Assembly: GCA_029721435.1 (NCBI GenBank)
Contig: CM056577.1
Span: forward strand, 118,418,219 to 118,482,218
Direction: 5' to 3'
DNA length: 64,000 nt
Source: Gymnothorax reevesii
Lineage: Eukaryota > Chordata > Actinopteri > Anguilliformes > Muraenidae
Each line of letters opens with the position of its first letter. Position 1 is the stretch's first letter. The position numbers and the translations under genes are program-made. Under the pieces are notes generated by a model. That model was not told the origin of the DNA and did not search any database. It worked only from the letters and a program-made list of their open reading frames with translations. Shown here piece after piece: positions 33,811 to 46,627 of the stretch.

Positions 33811-36690
33811 GTATGTCACACTTTTCTTGATATTGTTTTTTGAGTTAAACAATCTAAAAAAAAGAAAAATGTTTGATTTCTTACAGCATTCAACAATATA
33901 TACAGTGATTTTGTACCGAAGGGTGAATTTTGTGAAGAAAGGATGCAGTTTGTGAAGAAACATGAAGCAATAACACAGGGCAAATGGTGACCTCCATAAA
34001 CATCAAGCAGGTGGTTGCATTATTAATATCATAGAACGGGGAAGTGGTGAGAACATCCACGGCTAATTTTACTGACCAAAGCTGAGCAATGTTGTACGTA
34101 TATACTATGTGCTTTCCAATGACATTTGCAAAACCTCAGTGGTCTGTAGTCTTAAAATGATGATGATGTCTTCATTGACATCTATGGCATTTCCATATTG
34201 GTATCATGCAAAATAACAAAACTATAGCTCAGTATGAATTTATTATGTCACAGTAAACAAAAGTACTCATGGGTTAACCCCTTAAAAACCAGACAATTCA
34301 CTGACAATTGTTAAGGAGAGATCATTATTAGAACTGAGTAATTTCACTGTTTCACCGACCAATGGATTTTTTCCACCCCACTGGCTAAGTAACCTCTTAG
34401 CTTGCATAAGCAAGCTGAAAAAATCCATTTCCTCAACCTAAGCCGCATCTTTCTGTGGCTTTAATAATTTTATCTCTCAGAACAACTGTTGGCTGAGTTC
34501 CCAGTTCCGCAATCGACATATTTAATCCTTTTTACCGACACGATGAATGAGTACACTTCCCCGACTCATATCTAATTTAGCAATGTGTTATTTTTTAAGA
34601 TAATTGTTCCTGATTTTTGGTCACAAAAGCATTTAAGGCTTTTATTTAGTGTGCACAGTTCTCATTTTTGTTACAGGTCTGTCAGGGCTGCAGTTGCATC
34701 ATAGTAGAAAGTCTCATTTGTGATTAATACCGTCTGCTGACTAAAATACTCCTAAATAGTAGTAAACACTACCAGTATAGGGCATTGCAGGTTGCCGGCC
34801 ACATTTGACATCATTGGATTGCCAGGATTCATTATGATGGCGACCATATTTTAATAGGAAATTTACTCAACTTTATTGCTATTTTCTTTGTCATTTTCAT
34901 ATATTTTTTTTTAAACAGAGGTGTGAAAATCAACCCCCTTGAGGTTTGCAAGGAAATTTTGTCCGCTGATCGAGCAGTGTGTCTCACCTACAATTTGTGG
35001 TTTTCCTGCAGTCTGTAATTTGCACATATCTGCAGTTTGCATTTAGAAGCTTTTACATGCATACACTCACAGGGCCTTTTCTTTCGAACTGGAGTCTGCA
35101 AAATCTGGGTCTTATTTTACCTTGTCTTATTTAATTGTATTTTACAGTATTTTTGGGAATTTGTCCTTTTTTGTGACCAAGGCAATATGAACTATGGAAG
35201 TGCTCATCAGCAATTGATATTGATTACTAATTAAATCACAACCATTACAACCACAGAGCTGAAAATTTGAAGATGGGTTAAGGTGCAATTGTTAGTAAAA
35301 CAAAATTACTATTATCACATAACTGCAGTAATTTTCCCATTGCCAAGCCGATGAAATATTTTTGATGTTCACAAGAGGGTAATATTACTTTTGCGAAAAT
35401 TTAATTGGCTGAGAGCATGGGGGGGATCGCTCCGTGTTATGTCACACTGTTAATATTTAGCCAAACTGACTACCAAGTTTCACATTGGTTAAATTTGTAT
35501 AGTTCATCGCAGTTGCGAGCTTGGTAGGCAGCATTCCTGTTACTAAGTCCATTTTACTTAGCTAGCTAGCTAGCGTATACGCTGTAACCATTATGTAACA
35601 TTAGCTTTTTTGCTAGTGAGCTAATATTCGCTACCTATTTAGTTAACTGAATTTATAAACTGTTGCTTCTTCAGCTGTGAATTTCAGACTCAGTGACTGA
35701 CTTTGTCAGCAGACCGATGGAGTTAGCTCAGTGCTAACAAACAGTGGGCGCTTACAGCAATTACATTTGTTTTCTATGAAATTATGCAATTCAGTTATGT
35801 GATAAACAGAATCTTATACACTTGGTCGCATCATTAGCTAGTTATGAAACTCATTGAGTTTCAGTATTTCAGTATTTGTCTGCTTGTTATAGCATACGCA
35901 CATATAACACGCTGGTAACATTTGTTAAAAGGTAACATGTTGCATGCCATTATCATTCAATGTTGAACAGTTGGCTACATTGCCAGCATGTACATACAAA
36001 TATTTCTATGCTGACCTGTTGAAAGGCACGATGTAAAAAAAAAGGTATTTAAGATCTTTGACGATATTTAAGAGATGAGCGTGGAAAGGATCCCAAGATT
36101 GTGGGTCTGGCACTGCTAAGTAGCTCAACTCCATAGCTAGCACCAATATATTCTCCACGCATTTGATATCCTTCATTTTTCAACAGTTTGAGGTGATAAG
36201 GTCATTATATCTATCAGCATTAGCCATATGACAGTCCTCCCTTTCAATATCTTTCTTAAATTGCAGGCTTTCAACTATTACTGTCACATCTGCACCATCC
36301 GCCATTCTCATTTATAATTTGTGCTTTAGGAGTGGAGATCTGTTTATATGGGTGTTAAAGGAAATGACATTTTTCAAAAAAGAAAATCCATAAAAACCAG
36401 GGAACACATGATATTCGTGAATGGGTGAATTGTTCAGAATATTGCTGAGTTATTGTCATCCTCAGTAATTGTCATGCCGTGGTATATGTCAGTGTGCTCA
36501 ACTATTCTTTGTATTCTGCTGAGCACTCTTTACTGTTGTAATTTGTGTCTTAAGACCTAAGCCTCCAGCTTGAAAATGACATACCTGCAAAGTTTCTATA
36601 CATAAGATTCAGGGGTTTTGCTGTAATCTGAGAATATGATTTCCTCTCTGAACAGCTCATCCCGAGATCTTCACGAGATCTGGGAAAAAA
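33811..36690. other. No gene seen
   Basis: A long AT-rich stretch without recognisable repeats, domains or splice structure. It has agctagctagctagc near 35561 and AT-rich simple stretches. Confidence 0.45.
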
Positions 36691-36741
36691 CCTGACGTCA
36701 GGTTGTTGGGTCCAATCAGGACAGACTTAGCCGGAGCCAAT
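36691..36741 (+). promoter_or_regulatory. CRE palindrome plus two CCAAT boxes
   Basis: cctgacgtcagg (36691-36702) is a perfect palindrome around a consensus CRE. CCAAT boxes follow at 36712-36716 and 36737-36741. They stand 57-107 bases before the THAP-domain relic at 36798, as a proximal promoter would. Function is inferred from the motifs only. Confidence 0.5.
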
Positions 36742-36797
36742 CACGATGCTGGACCTGCTCACCCCGGAACATTTTCTATCAGACACAACTCATTTAA

Positions 36798-37019
36798 CTA
36801 TTTTCTCTTCCAAAAGAAGATACCACAAGAAATAAGTGAGTAGCTGTTTTGTTTGCTGGCGGCAAGCAGCTACATTCAAAGGGAACCTTAACTGTTTGTG
36901 CTCGGCATTTCACTGAGGACAGCTTTGTCAATAAAGGATAATTCAGCGCTGGATATGCATCTCAGCTGCTTCTCAAACCTGGAGCAGTTGCATCGATCAA
37001 GTGCTCGGAGCCACAAACT
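36798..37019 (+). pseudogene. Broken THAP zinc-finger domain exon
   Basis: This contains two blocks of a THAP DNA-binding domain. The first encodes LFSLPKEDTTRNK, an in-frame stop where THAP has Trp, and VAVL. After a +1 frame change, the second encodes VCARHFTEDSF (the C-x2-H metal ligands), then a stop where Gln is usual, then FSAGYASQLLLKPGA and an AV-x-S-I-K block equivalent to the AVPSI box. It stops at a consensus donor ACT|GTAAGT. The first Cys pair was not found upstream. THAP domains occur in cellular transcription factors and in P-element-type transposases. Two stops and a frameshift make it a relic. Confidence 0.72.
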
Positions 37020-37679
37020 GTAAGTAACGATATATCAGCAAATAATGTATGTAAAGCTAACGTGTTACGGTTGGCTTGCAGGACCGCTCACGATAGACAG
37101 CACTGACAACTGGCCTCAAACGCAGGCTTTGTAAAATATCTGTCGTCATGAACGCTCGGTTACTAGCTACTGCATGTTAGTTTGCATACTGTGCTACTTA
37201 AAAAATGTTCCTGGTTAACTTATATGCAGTAATTCTGATGGGTATGCTTGTGTTACTTTGGTTAGCATCAATGTGGCAGTTTCATCATAACGTTGCCTGA
37301 TTGTGGTCACTACTGATGAAGCTAACTGGAGAGGTGTTGTATGTGTCTGCAAAGTTCGGCTGAAAAGGCTGCAGTTAGACCAGATGTAGGCTTTGGGGAG
37401 CTTGGGGTACGTTTGAGTTTGTCTGCTGCTACTGTGAAATGAATTTTTTACTTATCCATGACCGGGGTCAGCCAGGTACTTTACCATTGTGTGGGCTTAG
37501 CTCTCTGATGCTACCGCGGTGAAAGCAATGGCGAAACACACTATAACATGTCTGGTATAACAAACGATTTCTCTGTAACGCTGCTACGGAATTTCATTCC
37601 CGTTTAAAAATTGTTCTGGCTAAAAAAAAAGTTAAAAAAAGTGGAGATTGGTGTTGCCTGTTTCCTGACCAGTCAGCTC
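37020..37679. other. No gene seen
   Basis: Downstream of the THAP relic, no second THAP-gene exon or transposase core was recognised. Confidence 0.4.
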
Positions 37680-38218
37680 CTAAATTCTCATTTGGCACAT
37701 GACACAGGACTGTATTTTTATTAATATGCAGTAGTTTTATCCAGTGCCTCACCCCACTTTTTTCTGTCTTTCTCCGAGGATCTCTCCCTCCGCAACCCTG
37801 AGTCCTGGACCATCCGAGCCCTGTCCCTCACCATGAGCGCTGGCTGCTGCTGTCCTGATCCAGTCCTGCACCATCCTTGGCATGCCACTTCCTCCAGCAA
37901 CTGATAGCACTGTTTAGATGGACTTTTATGGAACTCTATTGTCATTATCTTCTTATCTAACAAGCTAACCCGCGGAGGATGGGCTTCCCCACTATAGCCG
38001 GGTTCCTCCTGAGATTTCTTCCCACTGGGGAGTTTTTTCTCACCACTGTTTGAGGATTTTTCTCCCTACCGGGAGTTTTTTGCCTCATTTGCTGTAGTGG
38101 GGAATAGGCTGGGCACTGCCCCTTCAGTAACTCACCTCTGACTGTAAAGCGTCTTTGTGACAGTTTATCTGTGAAAAGCGCTATACAAATAAATTGAATT
38201 TGAATTTGAATATATAGC
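37680..38218 (+). repeat. LINE/SINE 3' tail with TTGAA-repeat end
   Basis: The segment ends gtgaaaagcgctatacaaat followed by a TTGAATTTGAATTTGAA tail. This is the hallmark 3' end of abundant fish L2-like LINEs and their partner SINEs. Blocks ggagttttttctcacc and tgtaaagcgtctttgtgac fit the same family. No reverse transcriptase remains here. Confidence 0.75.
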
Positions 38219-38246
38219 GCACACACACACACACACACACACACGC
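38219..38246. repeat. (CA)n microsatellite
   Basis: About 12 CA units after the LINE-type tail, followed by gcgcg. Confidence 0.95.
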
Positions 38247-38486
38247 GCGTATGGCCTGCTGATAAAACCCCGCATCTCCATATGTGATATGAAACGAAAA
38301 CTCCTATGTCCACGATAATAACATAAACATTGCAAAATACAAAATACATTCTTGGAAGAACAATAGTCATACCCGAACACAGCTCAACTGCATTCTTACA
38401 TGCAAAAATAAACATGTTTTATGTTCTCCTGTAAATTTTACCATTTTGAGGATACATGGTTTTATCAGCAGGCTGACGATATACTG

Positions 38487-38491
38487 TATAT

Positions 38492-38527
<36 letters not shown>
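38487..38527. repeat. (TA)n tract, left of Tc1
   Basis: Alternating TA with one break. Together with 40158-40186 it forms the target region that the Tc1 copy entered. Confidence 0.9.
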
Positions 38528-38539
38528 CATACACGCACA

Positions 38540-40142
<1,603 letters not shown>

Positions 40143-40153
40143 TATATATACAG

Positions 40154-40157
<4 letters not shown>

Positions 40158-40186
<29 letters not shown>
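40158..40186. repeat. (TA)n tract, right of Tc1
   Basis: Uninterrupted TA alternation beside the right end of the Tc1 copy. Confidence 0.9.
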
Positions 40187-40190
<4 letters not shown>

Positions 40191-41329
40191 ATCACTTAAT
40201 TTCAATAATTGTACACTAAAATAACCTAGCAAGTTTGCAAAAATATTCAGTTTACAGAAATCTTAACCTCAAAGCCTTTTATTCGGGGACTGTTGTAGGC
40301 TAGTATGTACCATCTTGTAGCCTGTAGTGCTCACCTTCCTCCTATTAGACTGTATCTTGTTTATGGGGGGGTTGCATCTATGCATAACGGCATTTAATAG
40401 CAAAGGTGCATTTCGGAAAACTACGTTTTTGTCGATTTCTGGTCTTTTTTAAACATGGCCAATTATCGGGACCCCAAAGAAAACAGATAACAGATAATTC
40501 TTATAAATCTATAAGAATTGCAGCTTTTCTCATCTTTAAACGTACTCCAATGAAAATAAATCGTCTTGCACTAGGACCAAACAGTCACCGATTTCATACA
40601 TACAGCGGGACTTCAGATCAAAGTGGAAGTGCACATCCAATCTAATCCATCAGGATAGACAGTTAGTGATTGATGTTGAAACAAGCTAGCTCAGTAAAAC
40701 CATCTGCCACTGGATGCATGCTTCCATAACTGGTATCATCAAGACCCAAAATAGGAGTCTGTGTCAGGAACAGTCTACAGTCACAAAGCAGACTGTGTTT
40801 TTCGGGCTAGTAAGGTCGGACATTGTCGTCACTCACAAGATGCGTTTCCATTACCCTTAGAAATGCGCAAAATCTAAATAGCGAAATAAAAAAACTGGTT
40901 ATGAAAACATAGACTGATATCATGAAATTTGCTCTCCGATCTGCAGCATTATTTACCGAAGCCAAGGCCTAATAAGTAGATGTGGGTGAAAACACTTGTG
41001 GACAAAGCGTTTTTCTACCCTTGTAAATTTACCTTCAAGGAATGGACACATTCTCCCGAGTCTGATGCGATCGGGTTTATTGCAAGTCGCTCAAAGTGAA
41101 ATACAAAACCCAGGCTGGTCTGCCAAACCATACAGCATTCATTCTTTATCAATCACCCGACAGACTGACCACTGACTGTCTGGCCGTTTAATTGATAAGG
41201 CCCTTGGACCTTCCCCTAAGATGGGGTAAAACATGACACTTTCTACCTCGTCATACAATTACCATTTTCTGATTGGTAATTGTCACATAGTAACACTCCA
41301 CCCATAGTGACAAGTTTACGATAACATCA
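40187..41329. other. No gene seen
   Basis: The gatgcgtttccattaccctt block near 40840 resembles ends of fish DNA transposons, but no partner end was found. Otherwise unassigned. Confidence 0.4.
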
Positions 41330-41420
41330 TTCATTCATTCATTTTCTATACCCGCTAAGGGTCTATACCACTAGGGTCGCGGGGCGAGCTGGAGCCTATC
41401 CCAGCTGGCTACGTCAAAGG
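41330..41420 (+). repeat. Fish interspersed repeat (CATTCATTTTCTATACCCGC type)
   Basis: The run cattcattcatt is followed by ttctatacccgct, tagggtcgcgggg and gagcctatcccagctggc. This is the 5' portion of a very abundant fish repeat, and the later part is missing. Confidence 0.7.
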
Positions 41421-42589
41421 CAGAGACCATTACATCATAGTGTAAATTAATTTTTAAGCCTCCAGGGACACTCAAAGACCACATATGAGCCTCTTAAACC
41501 TTGGGTTAAGTGAAAGTTCAGTAAGTTATCTGGGTCATTGATGGTTCCAGAACACTCAGGTGCACATGCTCAGGTACTGGGACTGGGCTGACCGATATGG
41601 TCATTTCAAAAGATTAGCTCATCCAGCCACCCTTGGTTTGCCTGCTAAGGGCCTACTCATCTTGTTTTTTGTTTTTTTTTTTTTGGCAGATTTATGAGTT
41701 CTTCTCTGCTCCTCAGTCTTGATTAGATTGGATGTTTTCTCAGTTGAACTGTGATTATCGTAATACTCTGAGTTTAGAACCTTTTGGGATATTTTTCCCA
41801 TCACATTGGACTTCTGCAGCAGACCAGTTAGTGCACTTAGTAATTTCGCATATTGTGGAGCACTTACATCGTTTTCAGAGGAGCATTTACAAATTTGCCG
41901 CATGCTCATCTCATCAACAACTCATCTGACAGTGACAATGTCGAGCGCGTTGCCATTCTCGTCAATGCATGAGTGCAGCCAAGCTGTGATTGGTTGATGG
42001 CATGTACAATGGTACCACAGCCGATCTGTGATTGGCTAATATAATGTTACCAACCCCCCCCCCCCCCCCCCTTACGGTGCCACTGCTCACAAGGCCTTGA
42101 TGTGTGTGTGTGTGTGTGTGTACAGCATAATATGGGGACCTTTAAGAGGATAATGAAGAGAAAACAGTCATATGTTTCTGATGAGTGATAAATTAATTAA
42201 AAAATTAACATTAAAAAATCTTAATAAGATGTTGGGCCTCCACATGTTGTAAAAATCAGCTTCAACATGCCTTGGCATAGAAACTACAAGTGTAAAATAT
42301 TTAGTGTTAAAAGGGATGGAGTACCTTTCTTCCAAGAAATATTCCCTCATTTGGTGTTTTGATGATGTTGGACAGCGCTGATGTATTGTTCCAAAATCTC
42401 CCATTGGAGTTCAGTAGGTTTGAGATCTGGCGATTGTGACAGCGAGCTATGATTAAGATTATTTTCAAACTCAAAAAACCGTTCAGTGACCCCTTGAACC
42501 CTGTGAGTTTTGATCCATTGTCATTCTGAATGGACCGCTCTCATTTTGGTGGGAATGCTTGATCATAGGATATAAAGGTGATCACCTTG
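41421..42589. other. Unassigned, with C-run, GT repeat and a Tc1-type fragment
   Basis: A run of 18 C lies at 42054-42071 and (GT)10 at 42100-42121. The stretch 42220-42545 (gatgttgggcctccac, tttgatgatgttggac, cattgtcattctgaatgg) looks like the inside of a Tc1-type MITE related in style to 22195-22736. Neither end was recognised. Confidence 0.5.
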
Positions 42590-43616
42590 TTGTGTTCCAG
42601 GGTTCTGGCCTTTGGCCAGGACAGTATTGCTTATGGTTTTAACAGTTTCATGTTCCAAGATTCCATAGTTCATAGTTCATGTTCAGGTTCACAGTCACAG
42701 TTTTAACAGTTTCTTGTATCAGGTTCTTGCATTTCATTATTCATGTTCCTTGTCCATGTTTTTGTTTTTGCCAGGTCTGCCATGCCACTCCACCGCTTGT
42801 CTGCGTTCCGCCCCGTGCCTTCGTTGTTGCACATTTCTGAGCTCTGGTTGGCTTTGGTATTTCCCCTTCCTTCCATGCTGTGCTGGATTCGGGCCTCTCT
42901 AAGCTTAATTGACAATTAACTGTTTTTAAGTTACTAACATTTACTAACATTCACTGGGTTGGTGTAATTCTTAGATAGGCACATTACTAATACTACTAAT
43001 TTAGACGGGGAGTTTATTGTCATGATTCCTGCTTTGCTATTTCAAGATCTTGCTGTGCTTTTCTGTTCTGAACATTCATGCTTGCTTCCAGGCTGCATAC
43101 TTAATTGGTACTTAAGCTGAGCACGCTCATTCTCTTAATGAGCAGGTCATGTCATCCAATCTCTGTCCATGTCTTGATCTTGCCATGCCTCTTGTTCTCC
43201 TTCTCCAGGTGTTGCCCCTCACATGTCATGATTTCCAAGCCTTTATCTGGTTGCGGTGGAAGTTGGCTGGCAGACAGTGTCTCGAGTTTCATTCCTAGTT
43301 TCTTTGCCAAGTCCATGTTCCAGTCTACTTTTCATGACCATAGTTCTTGTCGTTTTGTATATAGCGTTTTGTATTCTTAGCATCATTGTTCTTTTCTGTT
43401 TATGATCTTCTCGCCTGGAGTTTCCAGTGCCTTTTGTTTTTTGTCGTTTTGCATTCTTTGTTTATAGCTCTGTGCAGCATACTTTAGTTTGTCTTTTGCA
43501 ACCCTTTGGGCCAAGTTTTTCGTTGGCCCTCGTGCCTGTTTTGTTTTTTGTTTAATAAATCCTCATTTCCCTTCACCCCGCTTTTGGTGTCTAACTGATT
43601 CCATATCACACCTGGA
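42590..43616 (+). repeat. Long T-rich repeat ending in AATAAA (copy 3)
   Basis: T-rich plus-strand block with many ttcatgttc and gttttt motifs, a poly(A) signal at 43554-43559, and an end near 43616 (ccatatcaca). It shares style and end structure with 32690-33810 and the complement of 553-1850. The frames in it are compositional. Confidence 0.55.
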
Positions 43617-44700
43617 ATAACTTAATTTTGCATTGTTTTGTAATGACCCTGAAAAGGATGAGGGAACTTAAGCAAAGCCAGGACATGAAAAGAAGCATCA
43701 GCATTTGTTATGTTTGTCTATGCATTTATTCAGATTTTTTTTTTTTTTTAATTTGTCACAAGTGGAAATATGTGAGCATCATTCTCAAAGGCAAATAATT
43801 AATGATAATATGAAAAGGTTATTTTTTTTTTTGGTTGAGTGAAGAAATTAGCATTGTATTTTCAAGTTTGCTGTTTTAAAGCAATTAGCACTAAGAGAGG
43901 CAATAGAGCATTGTAGAATGAGCATTTTGGTTATCCTGTTTGAATTTTCCTTTGAGACTTAAAAAAATGACTTCAAGCTCCTCAAATGAGAGGCAAAATG
44001 ACTGTAGAAAACTTTTTGCCCCAGCACCATAGCAGCCCCAGCTCTCTGGGCAGCTTTGGGGCCTATCCACAGTATACAGAAATGTACTACCCTGCACTTC
44101 TGAACTTCCATCTTTCAAGGGGCCTGTGCAAAGGCTGCTAGTGATTCTGTGGTATTGTCTTATTTATTTCCTATTTCCTGCGTGCTTCCGATAAGCTGTC
44201 AGTACCCTGAGGGTCGTGATGATGCACACACCCCTCCCCCCATGGCCTGCTGCTCATTTTAAACAAAGACATCTGCTACAGACCATGCCACAGATACTGG
44301 TTATTAATTACAGCCTGTTACAAAGCAGATCGAGGGAGAAGAGTGCTATTTGAGACGCAAAATGACTGAAACCAGAGAACACAGTGACTAAACAGGTGGC
44401 AAAAAGTTCAAGCAGTCCCATCTGCAGTGAGAACATGATCAAAACATTTTTACCAAGAAAAACATGAATATGAATGAGATGAACTTGTTCTAATAAACGC
44501 AGTGGCAAAAGTTGAGGACGCAGGGCGACAGCCTGGCAGCTCAAGCTTGAATTTGCTATCGGCTACAGTTTGCTACGGCAACAGTGGTGAGTACAGTGGT
44601 TTTTCTACACTATAGCTAGTATGCAGGGAAAGCTAGAATCCACCCAATATAGACACATTTGTAGAACAGGTCGACATGCCCAAGAGTAGACCAGAGACCG
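43617..44700. other. No gene seen
   Basis: Minus-strand frames 43891-44118 and 44308-44544 lack domains. The T-runs at 43738 and 43822 are simple sequence. Confidence 0.4.
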
Positions 44701-44734
44701 TAGAAATCAAGTGGGTCTGAGTTCAGACGGAAAC

Positions 44735-44884
44735 ATGGACAGTGAGGAGCAGCTAAAAGTGGACCAACAGCTTATGGACTGCTTCGGTGTGTATTAGGAC
44801 CTGCTGGCTCGTGTGCAGAACTGTCGTGTGTCGTTAGCGTGGAGTAACGAACAGCTTCTGCGCTGGTATAAGACAAAGCGGTGA
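44735..44884 (+). pseudogene. Coding-like relic, 50 codons with one internal stop
   Basis: ATG at 44735 in a favourable context opens 20 codons rich in Glu, Lys and Gln (beginning MDSEEQLKVD). A single TAG at codon 21 is followed by 28 more codons containing LLARVQNC and LLRWYKTKR, before a TGA. A ttcag|acgg acceptor-like site precedes the ATG. The composition looks protein-like rather than random, but no family was recognised. It may be a dead exon, part of a transposon ORF, or chance. Confidence 0.3.
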
Positions 44885-45520
44885 AAGCTCCAGGCTAAAC
44901 AACCTTTTAGGAAATTAGTTGTGCTAATAGTTTACTTATTTCATCGGAATGACCTGCGTTTCCTCGCAGAAAATGGGTGTGTTATGGATAGTGCGCGAGA
45001 GCTAGATAGCGCTCCGGTTATGTTATGAGCATAATACAGGTTTTACAGACCATAAGTTCCGGTTTGCTTGAACCCTTCCTTATCACTAGAAGGGCCGTGA
45101 GGTCATTTTGAGCTTTCTCACTCATTAAACTGCACATAACTCCGTTTGAATAGCACCCTATGTCTCCCAGTTATTGACTTTTCCTAAAATGGTGTTATTC
45201 ATCAACTTATGAGTTATGAGGATTCTGGAATAAAAGAGAAAGAAAAAAATCACTGATTATACCTAGAACGGCCATGAGGTCATTTTGACCTCCATTACTT
45301 CCAATGCAAAAAATTGTAAATGGACCGTATTGCCAGGCTATTTAGTCAGGCTGGCTAGGCTGACGATATAGCTAGTCAGACAGACAGCTCAAAGCACTTG
45401 ACTCTAGCAAATACCTCACATATGCTCATTTATGCAACACATTCACACACTGACAGTTGTAAAGCAGTCAACTGCATCTTGGTTGCTGAGCAACGCATTT
45501 TGTTACCTTTTGAATAGTGT
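44885..45520. other. Unassigned, with a duplicated GGCC(A/G)TGAGGTCATTTTGA block
   Basis: The block occurs near 45093 and 45270, about 178 bp apart. It recalls termini of piggyBac-like elements in fish, but no TTAA-flanked end was confirmed. Confidence 0.35.
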
Positions 45521-45527
45521 GCAGGTG

Positions 45528-45778
45528 CATATATAAACCAGTTGCTGTCATGACGTCAGAATCGGTTTGTTCTCCCATTTTGCAAATCGAAATTGTGATC
45601 GTCAAAGGGCTGTTCTCTTCGTGATTTAGTTTATTTAGTTTGTTGGGCTTTTGCAGAGCTTCAGGCCATGAGTTCTGGCGAGTCAGATGGAGAAGAAACA
45701 TCAGGGCTCACTGATATTTCTTGGTCCAGTTGGTTGATTTTGAACCTGATTGTCAGTGTATATGCTCATTGCGAGTAG
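45528..45778 (+). pseudogene. Promoter and first codons of a possible piggyBac-type ORF
   Basis: A tatataaac TATA box (about 45530) and a tgacgtca CRE (about 45550) precede an ATG at 45668. The ATG opens 36 codons starting with an acidic, Ser-rich stretch (MSSGESDGEE), then TAG. An acidic start is usual for piggyBac-type transposases. A ttaaccctt motif at 46111 could be the far end. No catalytic core follows, so at most this is an internally deleted element. Confidence 0.3.
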
Positions 45779-46396
45779 ACTCTGCATCAAAACAGTGAAG
45801 AGGAATAGGTTGTGGTTCCCAAACATTTTGACCAAGGCTCTTTCTCATGTGCTCTGCGTTCATGTTCATTTTTTTATGAGAGCAGAGGTGTATTAGTATT
45901 ATTTTAATGTTCAATGTTTATGTGCAATGATCTTTTTTTATCTGTTTGACCGCTTAATCATAAATTATATTTTTCCAGTGTTCAATGATACATTCATTAA
46001 ACACTACAGAAATGAATTTACATTGCTATATTATTAAACTAAAAAAAAGCCTAATGTGGAAGAATTAATCAATTAAGATTTTTTTTTTCCATTTACTTTT
46101 ACATACTTTTTTAACCCTTACATATTTTTCATATTTGATGCCCTCACAGTATGGTCCGGGTCAATTTTGATCCAGACAAAGAATATCCTCATATGTGTCT
46201 ATACTAAATTTTGATCTACAAATCTATTTTGAATGTAAAAAATAACCTATTAGATATTAGTAATTGGATGATTAATCCTTAATTGATGTTTCAGAGAGCA
46301 AGGAGAGTCTATTTTTGGCCTGGGCCGCGAATAGCGGCCAGGCCCCAAGAAACGCAAATGTCGCTGAGTATCTGAGTGACTGCCTGAGTGATCAAG
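45779..46396. other. No gene seen
   Basis: AT-rich DNA with a ttaaccctta motif at 46111-46120 that could mark a piggyBac-like terminus. Confidence 0.35.
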
Positions 46397-46548
46397 TTCT
46401 ACGATTGGTTGGCCGGTGGGAAAGAAGTTCAGCGATTGGTCATTTGGCGGGGAAGAACTTCAACGATTGGTTGTCTGACGACTGACTTCAGCGATTGGTC
46501 AGCCGGCGGGCAAGAACTTCATCGATGGTTGGCCGACAATTAGCTGGC
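46397..46548. repeat. Minisatellite of ~31-bp units, each with a CCAAT box
   Basis: Units begin ttc(t/a)(a/g)cgattgg at 46397, 46428, 46459 and 46487, and a diverged fifth begins at 46518. The spacing is 31, 31, 28 and 31. The first four contain gattggt, the inverse of a CCAAT box. Each also has a ggcggg(g)aagaa-like end. Confidence 0.8.
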
Positions 46549-46627
46549 TGGCTGGCCGGGCATTTGTCACTTGTATCTCCTGGTGGGTATACTTCGAAGC
46601 AAGTTCAACAAAGACAGGCTATATTTT

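Noticed and set aside
33374..33955. 193-codon plus-strand frame, membrane-like
   Set aside because: The Leu/Phe/Ser composition arises from a T-rich repeat present elsewhere in the window; it has no conserved motifs.
36836..36890. Intron within the THAP relic (GTGAGT donor at 36836)
   Set aside because: It would be shorter than about 60 bp and has no proper acceptor. A frameshift is the simpler reading.
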